Positions 18,174 to 25,129 of a DNA stretch of 28,084 bases are shown here, piece after piece (position 1 is the first letter of the stretch; every line of letters begins with the position of its first letter). The notes beneath the pieces were generated by a model, which made no database searches, was not told the DNA's origin, and saw nothing but the letters and a program-made list of their open reading frames with translations. Both the position numbers and the translations under genes were made by a program. Source of the stretch: Fidelibacterota bacterium. GTDB taxonomy: Bacteria; Marinisomatota; Marinisomatia; Marinisomatales; UBA1611. Location: contig PBAR01000030.1 of NCBI GenBank assembly GCA_002718285.1, forward strand, positions 14,314 through 42,397, in the 5' to 3' direction.

Positions 18174-19378
18174 AATTTAAAACCTAAAACTTCTGCGACA
18201 GTATTTACATCCTTATCACCACGACCAGAAAGACAGACTACAACATATTCATCAAACTCAATGCCATTATTTTTTTGTTTTAGATAGGCTAGTGCGTGCG
18301 CCGTTTCAAGTGCAGGTAAGATTCCCTCTTTTTCTGAAAGCCACCTAAAAGCATCTAACGCTTCTTGGTCAGTAGCATTTTTGTAATCTACTCTTCCAGA
18401 TTCACATAAATAGCTATGCTCAGGACCAACACCTGGATAATCTAACCCTGCAGAAATAGAATACGGTAACAAAACCTGTCCATCATCATCTTGCAATAAA
18501 ATTGATGCTGCGCCATGAAGCACGCCAAAATCACCTTTTGTAAGTGTAGCAGCATGTTTTCCAGACTTGATTCCCTTTCCAGCTGCTTCTACACCAATAA
18601 TTTTCACATCATCCTTTAAAAAAGGATAAAATAAACCCAATGCATTAGAACCGCCACCTACGCACGCGACAAGTCGATCAGGAAGATCCTTCCCAAATTG
18701 TTCAATGAATTGGCGCCTAGTTTCATTACCAATTACAGATTGAAAATCCCTGACCAACATAGGATATGGGTGAGGCCCTACTGAAGAGCCAATCAAATAA
18801 TAAGTGGTATCAACATTAGTAACCCAATCTCGAATAGCCTCATTTGTTGCATCCTTTAAAGTTTTACTACCAGAAGAAACTGTACGGATTTCTGCACCCA
18901 TAAGATTCATTCGGAAAACATTTAGCTTCTGCCTTCGTATATCTTCTTCACCCATATAAACTATACACTCCAATCCTAGACGTGCCGCCACAGTCGCTGT
19001 TGCGACCCCATGCTGTCCAGCACCAGTTTCAGCTATGATCCTCTTTTTCCCCATTCGTTTTGCTAAAAGTATTTGTCCCAAAGCATTATTGATTTTGTGG
19101 GCACCAGTATGATTTAAATCTTCCCTCTTAAGCAATACATTGAATCCTAATTCTTCCGAAATTTGATCCGCATAATAAAGCGCTGTTTCTCTTCCAGCGT
19201 AATGTTTCAGCAAATTATCTAATTCGTTTTTAAACTTAGAATCCATTCTTGCTTCATTATAGATAATTTCCAATTCTTCCAATGCTGGGATAAGGGTCTC
19301 TGGGACATACTTGCCACCAAATTTGTCAAAATGGCCTTTCCCATCTGGAAGATTATAGTTTTTAAATTGATTTTTCAT
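18170..19378 (-). CDS. trpB: Tryptophan synthase beta subunit
   Basis: PLP enzyme that joins indole and serine to tryptophan. The Schiff-base Lys95 lies in [14 protein letters not shown]. The catalytic Glu lies in [15 protein letters not shown], and the PLP-phosphate loop is [23 protein letters not shown] and [12 protein letters not shown] are the canonical TrpB1 blocks, so this is the TrpA-partnered TrpB1 and not the TrpB2 type. At 402 residues it is full length. The ATG is 39 bases beyond the trpF stop, the widest gap inside the block; no terminator or strong Shine-Dalgarno is visible in it. Confidence 0.98.
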   Translation of the reverse strand: MKNQFKNYNLPDGKGHFDKFGGKYVPETLIPALEELEIIYNEARMDSKFKNELDNLLKHYAGRETALYYADQISEELGFNVLLKREDLNHTGAHKINNALGQILLAKRMGKKRIIAETGAGQHGVATATVAARLGLECIVYMGEEDIRRQKLNVFRMNLMGAEIRTVSSGSKTLKDATNEAIRDWVTNVDTTYYLIGSSVGPHPYPMLVRDFQSVIGNETRRQFIEQFGKDLPDRLVACVGGGSNALGLFYPFLKDDVKIIGVEAAGKGIKSGKHAATLTKGDFGVLHGAASILLQDDDGQVLLPYSISAGLDYPGVGPEHSYLCESGRVDYKNATDQEALDAFRWLSEKEGILPALETAHALAYLKQKNNGIEFDEYVVVCLSGRGDKDVNTVAEVLGFKL

Positions 19379-19417
19379 TTTGTTTTATTCTTAAGTCATA
19401 GCTAGTTCAATAAATAG

Positions 19418-20062
19418 TTAATACTTAAATAAATTAGCATATTTCTTAATTTGTTTCATTTTCCTAAGTAGATTAAACAAATCAATAATTTTCGAGTGAT
19501 CTTTAATTCCTGGGGATAATTCTAACCCACTATTTACATCAACCGCAGATGGATTTAGTAAATTAATAGCATCTAAAATATTCTCCAGACTAAGTCCACC
19601 AGATAAAATTATTGATTTATGCATATTATTTTTTAATAAAGTCCAGTCAAATGTTTGTCCAGTCCCTCCATAATAATTCTTGGAATAAGTATCTAATAAG
19701 AAAGCTTCCACTTTGTATGCATCCATTGTGGATATACTTTTATCATCTTTGATTCTGAAAGCCTTAATTACAGGTAAATCAAAGGAGCAACAAAATTCTG
19801 GCGACTCATTCCCATGAAACTGAACCATATTAAGTGGAACAGATTCAACTATTTCATTAATGAACGATTTTTCATGATTTACAAAAACACCAATTCGGGA
19901 AACTTCATCAGGCAATTCATTTGAGATAGATTTTGCTTTTTCAATGGAAATATAACGAGGGCTTTTCTCATAGAATATAAAACCGATAGCAGCAGCACCG
20001 TAATTCACAGCACATTCAGCATCGGGAAAATTGGTAATACCACAAATTTTTGTAGGGATCAT
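19418..20062 (-). CDS. trpF: Phosphoribosylanthranilate isomerase
   Basis: Amadori rearrangement of phosphoribosylanthranilate to CdRP. A 214-residue TIM barrel begins with KICGIT, where Cys7 is the general base. The general acid Asp124 is in FLLDTYS, followed by GGTGQTFDW and a phosphate site in ILSGGLSLEN and VDVNSGLE. It is a stand-alone gene, not fused to trpC as in enterobacteria. It overlaps trpC by 4 bases. Confidence 0.96.
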   Translation of the reverse strand: MIPTKICGITNFPDAECAVNYGAAAIGFIFYEKSPRYISIEKAKSISNELPDEVSRIGVFVNHEKSFINEIVESVPLNMVQFHGNESPEFCCSFDLPVIKAFRIKDDKSISTMDAYKVEAFLLDTYSKNYYGGTGQTFDWTLLKNNMHKSIILSGGLSLENILDAINLLNPSAVDVNSGLELSPGIKDHSKIIDLFNLLRKMKQIKKYANLFKY

Positions 20063-20820
20063 ATAATTCCTTTAATTAAATCTTCTAATGCCTTACCAGG
20101 ATATCCAGTTTTCATCAGTGAAGTGCCAACAAGAACTGCATTATAACCTAAATCAAATACGTATCGTAATTCATTGTTAGTGGTTATTCCACTTTCAGCA
20201 ATTTTTATTGAATTAACTGGCAAACGATTTATCATCTTACCAAAATAATTTATATCAGTTTTCATAGTTTTTAAGTCACGACAGTTAACACCGACAATAT
20301 CAGGTGAAATTTGTTTTATTATCTCAGTGTTTTCTTCAGCATGAAATTCAACCAAAGCTTCAAGACCTAATTCTTTTCCATAATCAATGAATTCTGAAAT
20401 CTTTTGGCTATTTAATGCCTCCGCAATTAATAAATAAGCATCAGCACCAGCAGATCCTGCTTCCAGAATCTGGTTATGGTGAACAATAAAATCCTTCCGA
20501 ATAACAGGAATAGATACAGCTTGTTTTACTAATTTCAAAATATTTATGTGACCTCCAAAAAACTGTTGGTCAGTAATAACAGAAATTGCAGAAGCACCGA
20601 CAGATTCGTAATCTTTAGCAATTTGAACAGGGTCGGCATTTAATAAAATATCTCCTTCGCTAGGAGATTTCATTTTAATTTCAGCTATAACTGAAATACT
20701 TGAAGAAGAAAGACAATCCTTCAGGCTTAACCTATTTGATGGTTCATCCTTTACTAGGTATGGTTGGCTTTTTTCGGCCTCTTTTCTTTTGATTTCTAAT
20801 ATTTGTTCAAGAATATTCAT
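20059..20820 (-). CDS. trpC: Indole-3-glycerol phosphate synthase
   Basis: Ring closure of CdRP to indole-3-glycerol phosphate. The family N-terminal helix (ILEQILEIKRKEAE) is present. The catalytic Lys follows in VIAEIKMKSPSEGD, then ISVITDQQFFGGH, PVIRKDFIV (second Lys), VGVNCRDLKT and IAESGI. The 253 residues give a single-domain enzyme. It overlaps trpD and trpF by 4 bases each. Confidence 0.97.
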   Translation of the reverse strand: MNILEQILEIKRKEAEKSQPYLVKDEPSNRLSLKDCLSSSSISVIAEIKMKSPSEGDILLNADPVQIAKDYESVGASAISVITDQQFFGGHINILKLVKQAVSIPVIRKDFIVHHNQILEAGSAGADAYLLIAEALNSQKISEFIDYGKELGLEALVEFHAEENTEIIKQISPDIVGVNCRDLKTMKTDINYFGKMINRLPVNSIKIAESGITTNNELRYVFDLGYNAVLVGTSLMKTGYPGKALEDLIKGII

Positions 20821-21812
20821 TTTTCAAGTCTTTTAAGAATATCAAGTGCTTTGCCTGAGTCCAGCGACTCTAGTGCTTTATCTAATCCTTCTTTTAGGTT
20901 TTTTGCTTTACCGCCAACAACAATACCCGCAGCAGCATTAAGTAAAACTATGTCCCTTTTTGGACCTTTTTCACCATTTAACACAGAATGAATTATTTTA
21001 GCATTTTCTTTGGGCTCCGATCCTCTATGATCATTTAAGATACTTTTCTTTAAACCTAATTCTATTGCATCAAATTCAAATGTTATTACTTCACCACCAT
21101 TTTGCATTTGACTGATTTTAGTAGTGCCAGTTGTAGAAATTTCATCCAATCCATCACTACTATTAAATACCATCACATTCATAGAACCAAGTGCTTTTAA
21201 AACATTAGCTTGGATCTCAGTCAAATCGGGATCAAAAATCCCCATTGCTTGTGCTTTTACACCAGCGGGGTTACAAAGAGGGCCTAGGATATTAAAAACT
21301 GTTCTGATTGCCAAAGATTTCCGGGCTCCAACGGCATACTTCATAGCAGGGTGATAAGCGGGAGCAAACATAAAACCCAATCCAACCTCCTCAATATCAT
21401 GTATAGATTCTTGTACAGTTTTATTTATGGGAATCCCCAGTGCTTGTAAAACATCTGCAGAACCTGATTTTGATGTCATGGAACGGTTTCCATGTTTTGC
21501 TACATGAATACCAGCTCCAGCAACAACAAAAGTTGCTGTAGTTGAAATATTGAACGTTCCTGATGCATCACCACCAGTTCCACACATATCAATGGCAGAA
21601 CAATCCAAAGATACTTTAACCATCTTCTCCCTCATCGCTTGAGCAAAACCAGTGATCTCATCTATTGTCTCACCCTTTGCTCTAAGTGCCATTAAAAAAC
21701 CAGCTATTTGTGCGTTACCATACTCTCCAGACATAATGGAAAGCATTACATTGAATGCTTCTTTTCTTTCTAGATTTTTTTTGTTTAAAAGCTTCTCTAG
21801 GATTTCCTTCAT
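20817..21812 (-). CDS. trpD: Anthranilate phosphoribosyltransferase
   Basis: Transfers phosphoribosyl from PRPP to anthranilate. CGTGGD (77-82) is the PRPP pyrophosphate-binding loop. NISTTATFVVAGAG, AKHGNRSMTSKSGSADVLQALG and the metal-binding DGLDEIS-type segment follow in normal order. The 331 residues are family length. There is a 2-base gap after trpG. It is separate from trpG, unlike the fused enterobacterial gene. Confidence 0.97.
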   Translation of the reverse strand: MKEILEKLLNKKNLERKEAFNVMLSIMSGEYGNAQIAGFLMALRAKGETIDEITGFAQAMREKMVKVSLDCSAIDMCGTGGDASGTFNISTTATFVVAGAGIHVAKHGNRSMTSKSGSADVLQALGIPINKTVQESIHDIEEVGLGFMFAPAYHPAMKYAVGARKSLAIRTVFNILGPLCNPAGVKAQAMGIFDPDLTEIQANVLKALGSMNVMVFNSSDGLDEISTTGTTKISQMQNGGEVITFEFDAIELGLKKSILNDHRGSEPKENAKIIHSVLNGEKGPKRDIVLLNAAAGIVVGGKAKNLKEGLDKALESLDSGKALDILKRLEK

Positions 21813-21814
21813 AC

Positions 21815-22378
21815 TTAAACCTTTAAAAAATTCTTAATTATTTTAATTCCATTTTCGGTGGCGATTGATTCAGGATGAAACTGAACTCCAAAAACAGGAT
21901 ACAAACAATGCTCGACACCCATTATAATTCCATTTTTCAGCTCAGCTGTTATTTTTAAATCTTTTGGTAATGATATAATATCAGCAATCAATGAATGATA
22001 ACGCGTCGCATTAAATGGATTATTCATATTTTTGAAAAGGACAGATGCTTTGTGTTTGATAGAATCTGTTTTCCCATGTACGATCTCAGAAGATTGAATA
22101 ACTTTTCCACCATAGGCCACCACAATGGCTTGGTGTCCTAAACAAACACCTAAAATAGGTACGTTAATTCCGTACTTATTAATGATTTTAATTGAATTCC
22201 CTGCAGCTTCTGGTCTTCCTGGTCCTGGAGAAATCAATATATGTGATGGATTCCAGGTCTCTATTACATCTAATTCGAACTGATTATTTCTAACAACTTT
22301 TACATCTGGATTAATAGTACCAACGTATTGCACTAAATTATAAGTGAAAGAATCATAATTATCAATTACCAGGATCAT
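21815..22378 (-). CDS. trpG: Anthranilate synthase glutamine amidotransferase subunit
   Basis: Provides ammonia to TrpE. This is a class I glutamine amidotransferase of 187 residues. It has DNYDSFTYNLVQY at the N-terminus, the oxyanion PGPGRP loop, nucleophile Cys79 in LGVCLGHQ, and His168 with Glu170 in VQFHPES. It could in principle also serve aminodeoxychorismate synthase for folate, as in other bacteria with a single copy. It overlaps trpE by 4 bases. Confidence 0.96.
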   Translation of the reverse strand: MILVIDNYDSFTYNLVQYVGTINPDVKVVRNNQFELDVIETWNPSHILISPGPGRPEAAGNSIKIINKYGINVPILGVCLGHQAIVVAYGGKVIQSSEIVHGKTDSIKHKASVLFKNMNNPFNATRYHSLIADIISLPKDLKITAELKNGIIMGVEHCLYPVFGVQFHPESIATENGIKIIKNFLKV

Positions 22379-23859
22379 GCTATTAATCCATTTTCAGCAA
22401 AATCAATTGCCGCCATGATTGCTTTAGCCTTATTAACGGTTTCTTCATATTCTTTATCTGGGTCTGAATCATGGACAATACCCGCTCCAGATTGAAAATG
22501 AACAATACCATCTTTCATAACCATTGTTCTAATCGCTATACAAGTATTCAGGTTTCCTGTAAAATCAAAATATCCTACTGCACCAGAATAAATATTTCGG
22601 CGATCTGGCTCAAGTTCATGAATTATTTCCATAGCACGAATCTTTGGAGCACCAGTCACAGTTCCAGCAGGAAATCCACTCATAAGTGCATCAAAAGAAT
22701 CTCTATCCTTTAACAACTGACCTTTTACATCAGAAACAATATGCATCACATGTGAGTAATTTTCGATAATCATTTTTTCTGGAACAATTACCGATCCAAA
22801 TTTGGACACCCGCCCTACATCATTCCGTCCTAAATCCAATAACATAAGATGCTCAGCACACTCTTTTTCATCATTCATAAGATCTTTAGCTAATATTGCA
22901 TCTTCTTCATTTGTTTGACCTCTTAACCTAGTACCTGCAATGGGTCGAATCTCAATCATATTATCTTCTACTTTCACTAATAGCTCAGGAGATGCACCAA
23001 TGATATCTAAGTCATCAATCTTTAAATGGAACATATAAGGAGATGGGTTAATATTGCGTAGTGCACGGTATAGCGTTGAAGGATTTACTGTTGTTCGACG
23101 CTTAAACCTCTGGCTTAGAACCAATTGAAAAATTTCACCATTCAATATATGTTTTTTGGCCTTTATTACAGCAGATTTAAAAGATTGTTTTGTAAAATTT
23201 GATGAAACCCTACTGCGACCAACACGCATAGGTGTTTGGTAATTCACATCAGAATGAAGTGCCTCCCCCAAGTTATCCACTCTTTCATGAGCAGAATAAA
23301 ATTGGAACCTCAAATCTTTATCTATATTAACATTTACGTTAGAAACTACGAGCGCAGATCCTTTCAAATGATCAAAAGCAATCATATCTTCAAAAAGCAT
23401 GAATACCGCATCCGGTACATCTAATGCAGTATTTGTATGAATAGGGATGTCTTCAACCCAGGAACCAGCTTCATAACCAAGGTAACCTACAAGCCCTCCT
23501 GTGAATGCGGGTACACCAGGAATTTTCACCATATTATATTTAGACTGAATCTGTCGCAGTAAGTCCAAAAATGGAATATCCACTTTTACAACTGTTTCAT
23601 TTTCAGTAATAGTCGTAATACCATTATGTTTAGCAATAATTTTTGCAGGATTAAATCCCACATAAGAGTATCTGGCATATTGATTACCGCCTTCGACAGA
23701 TTCTAAAAGAAAAGCATGTTTGGCACTTTGGGATAGATGTAGCCAAGCAGCCACTGGAGTTAAAAGGTCAGCGAGGATACACTGATAAACAGGTATGGTC
23801 CGATATCCTTTGGAAACTAATTCTTCAAAATCATTAAATGAAAGCTTTGTATTATCCAT
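22375..23859 (-). CDS. trpE: Anthranilate synthase component I
   Basis: Committed step of the tryptophan branch: chorismate plus ammonia to anthranilate. The N-terminal domain has LLESVEGG (Leu51-Ser54), the LLES motif that binds tryptophan for feedback inhibition. The chorismate-binding C-terminal half has QLVLSQRF, DIIGASPELLVK, RPIAGTRLRG, AEHLMLLDLGRNDVGRV, GTVTGAPKIRAMEII and GAGIVHDSDP. The 494-residue length is normal. The start ATG 23859 has no Shine-Dalgarno and follows a T-rich run; an in-frame stop just upstream excludes longer starts. It is the first gene after the attenuator at 24014-24145. Confidence 0.97.
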   Translation of the reverse strand: MDNTKLSFNDFEELVSKGYRTIPVYQCILADLLTPVAAWLHLSQSAKHAFLLESVEGGNQYARYSYVGFNPAKIIAKHNGITTITENETVVKVDIPFLDLLRQIQSKYNMVKIPGVPAFTGGLVGYLGYEAGSWVEDIPIHTNTALDVPDAVFMLFEDMIAFDHLKGSALVVSNVNVNIDKDLRFQFYSAHERVDNLGEALHSDVNYQTPMRVGRSRVSSNFTKQSFKSAVIKAKKHILNGEIFQLVLSQRFKRRTTVNPSTLYRALRNINPSPYMFHLKIDDLDIIGASPELLVKVEDNMIEIRPIAGTRLRGQTNEEDAILAKDLMNDEKECAEHLMLLDLGRNDVGRVSKFGSVIVPEKMIIENYSHVMHIVSDVKGQLLKDRDSFDALMSGFPAGTVTGAPKIRAMEIIHELEPDRRNIYSGAVGYFDFTGNLNTCIAIRTMVMKDGIVHFQSGAGIVHDSDPDKEYEETVNKAKAIMAAIDFAENGLIA

Positions 23860-24013
23860 TTTAATTGAACTTTAAAAAAAAAATAAATTAATACCCAAAA
23901 TGTAGATTCTTTCAATATGCATCATTATAATTTCCAGACAAATACAATTAGTTTAGAACTATTTAAAATGTTTAGCATGATGTACTAGACTCAAGTTGAT
24001 TTTGATTACGAAT

Positions 24014-24043
24014 AAAAAAAAACCCCGATTAATTATCGGGGTT
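24014..24043 (-). terminator. Attenuator terminator before trpE
   Basis: On the minus strand a perfect 9-bp stem, AACCCCGAT/ATCGGGGTT (24043-24035 with 24029-24021), closes a 5-base loop and runs into nine consecutive T residues (24022-24014). It is a textbook intrinsic terminator. It lies 33 bases after the aromatic leader ORF and about 155 bases before trpE. No coding gene ends close upstream except the leader, so its likely role is to stop transcription before the trp genes when aromatic amino acids are plentiful. Confidence 0.9.
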
Positions 24044-24088
24044 AATTGTAATCAGCGTATACTGGCCTCCTTGAGACTACAATCTCCC
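24039..24088 (-). promoter_or_regulatory. Predicted antiterminator competing with the attenuator
   Basis: The 5' arm GGGAGATTGTAGTC (24088-24075) can pair with 3' arm GATTACAATTAACCC (24053-24039). That gives ten consecutive pairs including two G-U, then GGG:CCC across a small A/AA internal loop. The last three pairs take C residues from the 5' arm of the terminator, so the two structures exclude each other. The 5' arm contains the leader's TAG stop (24079-24077). A ribosome that finishes the leader would cover the arm and allow termination. One stalled at the Tyr/Trp codons upstream would leave it free. Pairing was done by hand, without energies. Confidence 0.65.
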
Positions 24089-24145
24089 TCCTCTTTTAAA
24101 ATACCAATACTTCGCAAAGAAGTTTTTTATGTTTGCCTGATTCAT
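24077..24145 (-). CDS. Aromatic leader peptide (Phe/Tyr/Trp-rich, 22 aa)
   Basis: A short ORF too small for ordinary gene calling. It starts at ATG 24145 and ends at TAG 24077. Residues 9-16 are Phe-Phe-Ala-Lys-Tyr-Trp-Tyr-Phe: two Phe codons (TTC, TTT), two Tyr (both TAT), one Trp (TGG at 24106-24104) and another Phe (TTT) within eight codons. A basic tail Lys-Arg-Gly-Gly-Arg-Leu follows. Its position just before a mutually exclusive antiterminator/terminator pair, upstream of genes for all three aromatic amino acids, fits an attenuation leader. No Shine-Dalgarno precedes the ATG; translation may come by reinitiation from the mini-ORF at 24157-24186 or from a near-leaderless transcript. The peptide itself is not expected to have a function. 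Confidence 0.75.
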   Translation of the reverse strand: MNQANIKNFFAKYWYFKRGGRL

Positions 24146-24153
24146 AAGTGTGG

Positions 24154-24183
24154 ATATTAAGGCAAGGAGTAATGGGTTACCAA
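24154..24183 (-). promoter_or_regulatory. Candidate internal promoter for the leader/trp transcript
   Basis: On the minus strand TTGGTA (24183-24178) and TAATAT (24159-24154) are separated by 18 bases, each matching 4 of 6 bases of the sigma-70-type consensus. A start about 5-9 bases after the -10 would fall at about 24149-24145, at or just before the leader ATG, giving a leaderless or nearly leaderless mRNA. The match is modest in AT-rich DNA, and the operon could equally be read from upstream of 25930. Confidence 0.3.
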
Positions 24184-24186
24184 CAT
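24157..24186 (-). CDS. Nine-codon mini-ORF with strong ribosome-binding site
   Basis: ATG 24186 begins two bases after the chorismate mutase stop. It is preceded at ideal spacing by AGGAGG (24199-24194), which lies inside the last codons of that gene. The ORF encodes Met-Leu-Val-Thr-His-Tyr-Ser-Leu-Pro and stops at TAA 24157, 11 bases before the aromatic leader ATG. It may load ribosomes that reinitiate on the SD-less leader. The strong SD may also be chance, because it encodes Gln-Glu-Glu of the preceding protein. Confidence 0.4.
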   Translation of the reverse strand: MLVTHYSLP

Positions 24187-24188
24187 TA

Positions 24189-24473
24189 TTATTCCTCCTG
24201 AAATTTTTTTGAGATTTCAAATATTGGCTCTAATATTTTAAAAATATCCTTCCTTTCAATCTTTCCTTTTAATTTGTCTGATAACCTGTCAACAATTTCT
24301 TTTTCTCTTTCTAGATTTTCTATCTCTAAAATAATTGTTGATTTTATTTGTCCTATTTCTTTCACTATCCTAAACCGTTCAACCAATATTTCCATAATTT
24401 TATCATCATAAGTATCAATCTTATCTCTAAGGTTATTTATTTTATTATCCTTGTTCATATTATTTGCCATCAT
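24189..24473 (-). CDS. Monofunctional chorismate mutase (AroQ class)
   Basis: Converts chorismate to prephenate, the branch point to Phe and Tyr. This all-helical 94-residue protein has the signature LRDKIDTYDDKIMEILVER followed by EIGQIK. Residues matching the E. coli active site are Arg16, Arg33, Lys44, Arg56-Glu57 and Gln92. Two ATGs start it (24473, or codon 6 after MMANN); the first abuts the TAA of the preceding hydrolase gene. It is separate from pheA and tyrA and lies upstream of the attenuator. It would therefore be expressed from the upstream promoter even when the trp/aro block is terminated. Confidence 0.92.
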   Translation of the reverse strand: MMANNMNKDNKINNLRDKIDTYDDKIMEILVERFRIVKEIGQIKSTIILEIENLEREKEIVDRLSDKLKGKIERKDIFKILEPIFEISKKFQEE

Positions 24474-25127
24474 TTAAATAATTCTGAAGTCCAATTCAAC
24501 AAATCCGCTTACTTCAGCGTGAATTTTATCACCTTTAATCATTTTATTTACACCTGAAGGGGTACCAGTAAAAATTAAATCACCTGCTTTTAGGGGCACT
24601 TGATCTCTAAGGTGGTTTATAATTTTTTTTGGAGACCATATCATCTCTCCACAAAGAATAGATTGGCGTAATTCTTCATTCACTGTCAATGCAATACGGA
24701 GATTAGAAAATTCGAAATTATTATCTACAGATACAATCTCAGAAACTGGAGCAGAACCATAAAATACTTTAGCTGAGAACCAAGGCTTCCCTTCTTTTTT
24801 TGCCTTAAATTGTAAGTCCCTACAGGTTAAATCAACACCCACAGCAAAACCATAAATATTTTTTTCGGATCCCATTGCAATAACCAATTCTACCTCATGC
24901 TGAAAATCTGATGTAGATTCAGGATAAGGTATTTCATTATCTATAATTTTAACTGTCCAACTTGGTTTAGAAAAAAACAACGGAGGTTTGGATGGGTCAT
25001 TCCCAAGTTCTATTGAATGCGCTATATAATTCCTGCCAACACAATATACAGAGTTAACTGGAAATTGTTTATCCGTATCTTTCACGGGAATAAATAATGG
25101 GTCTGAAGGTTTAATAACAAAATCCAT
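24474..25127 (-). CDS. FAH-family hydrolase (acylpyruvase/FAHD1-YcgM-like)
   Basis: This 217-residue single-domain member of the fumarylacetoacetate hydrolase family acts on 2,4-diketo acids or oxaloacetate-like substrates through a divalent metal. Metal ligands are Glu78 and Glu80 (FQHEVELVIA) and Asp99 (VGVDLTCRDLQ). A catalytic-region Lys120 lies in WFSAK, and IFTGTPSGV closes the site. Size and motifs fit acylpyruvases such as YcgM/FAHD1 rather than true fumarylacetoacetase, but the substrate is unknown. The ATG is 2 bases after the D-aminopeptidase stop, and its own stop abuts the chorismate mutase start. Confidence 0.88.
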   Translation of the reverse strand: MDFVIKPSDPLFIPVKDTDKQFPVNSVYCVGRNYIAHSIELGNDPSKPPLFFSKPSWTVKIIDNEIPYPESTSDFQHEVELVIAMGSEKNIYGFAVGVDLTCRDLQFKAKKEGKPWFSAKVFYGSAPVSEIVSVDNNFEFSNLRIALTVNEELRQSILCGEMIWSPKKIINHLRDQVPLKAGDLIFTGTPSGVNKMIKGDKIHAEVSGFVELDFRII

Positions 25128-25129
25128 TA

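Noticed and set aside
23924..23929. Perfect TATAAT before trpE as an internal promoter
   Set aside because: No acceptable -35 element at 16-18 bases and no extended -10; in AT-rich spacer DNA one such hexamer is expected by chance.
24066..24072. AAGGAGG as a Shine-Dalgarno for another ORF between leader and terminator
   Set aside because: No ATG, GTG or TTG at suitable distance opens a usable frame; it lies in the apical loop of the predicted antiterminator.
24067..24169. Seven-base complementarity between CTCCTTG (24169-24163) and CAAGGAG (24073-24067) as a further leader helix
   Set aside because: A match of this length is expected about once by chance in a ~200-base leader, and it does not connect to the other helices.
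24014..24188. T-box or TRAP-type control of the trp genes instead of a leader peptide
   Set aside because: No T-box consensus, no specifier-loop architecture and no series of spaced GAG/TAG triplets for TRAP are seen. The aromatic codon run is a better explanation.
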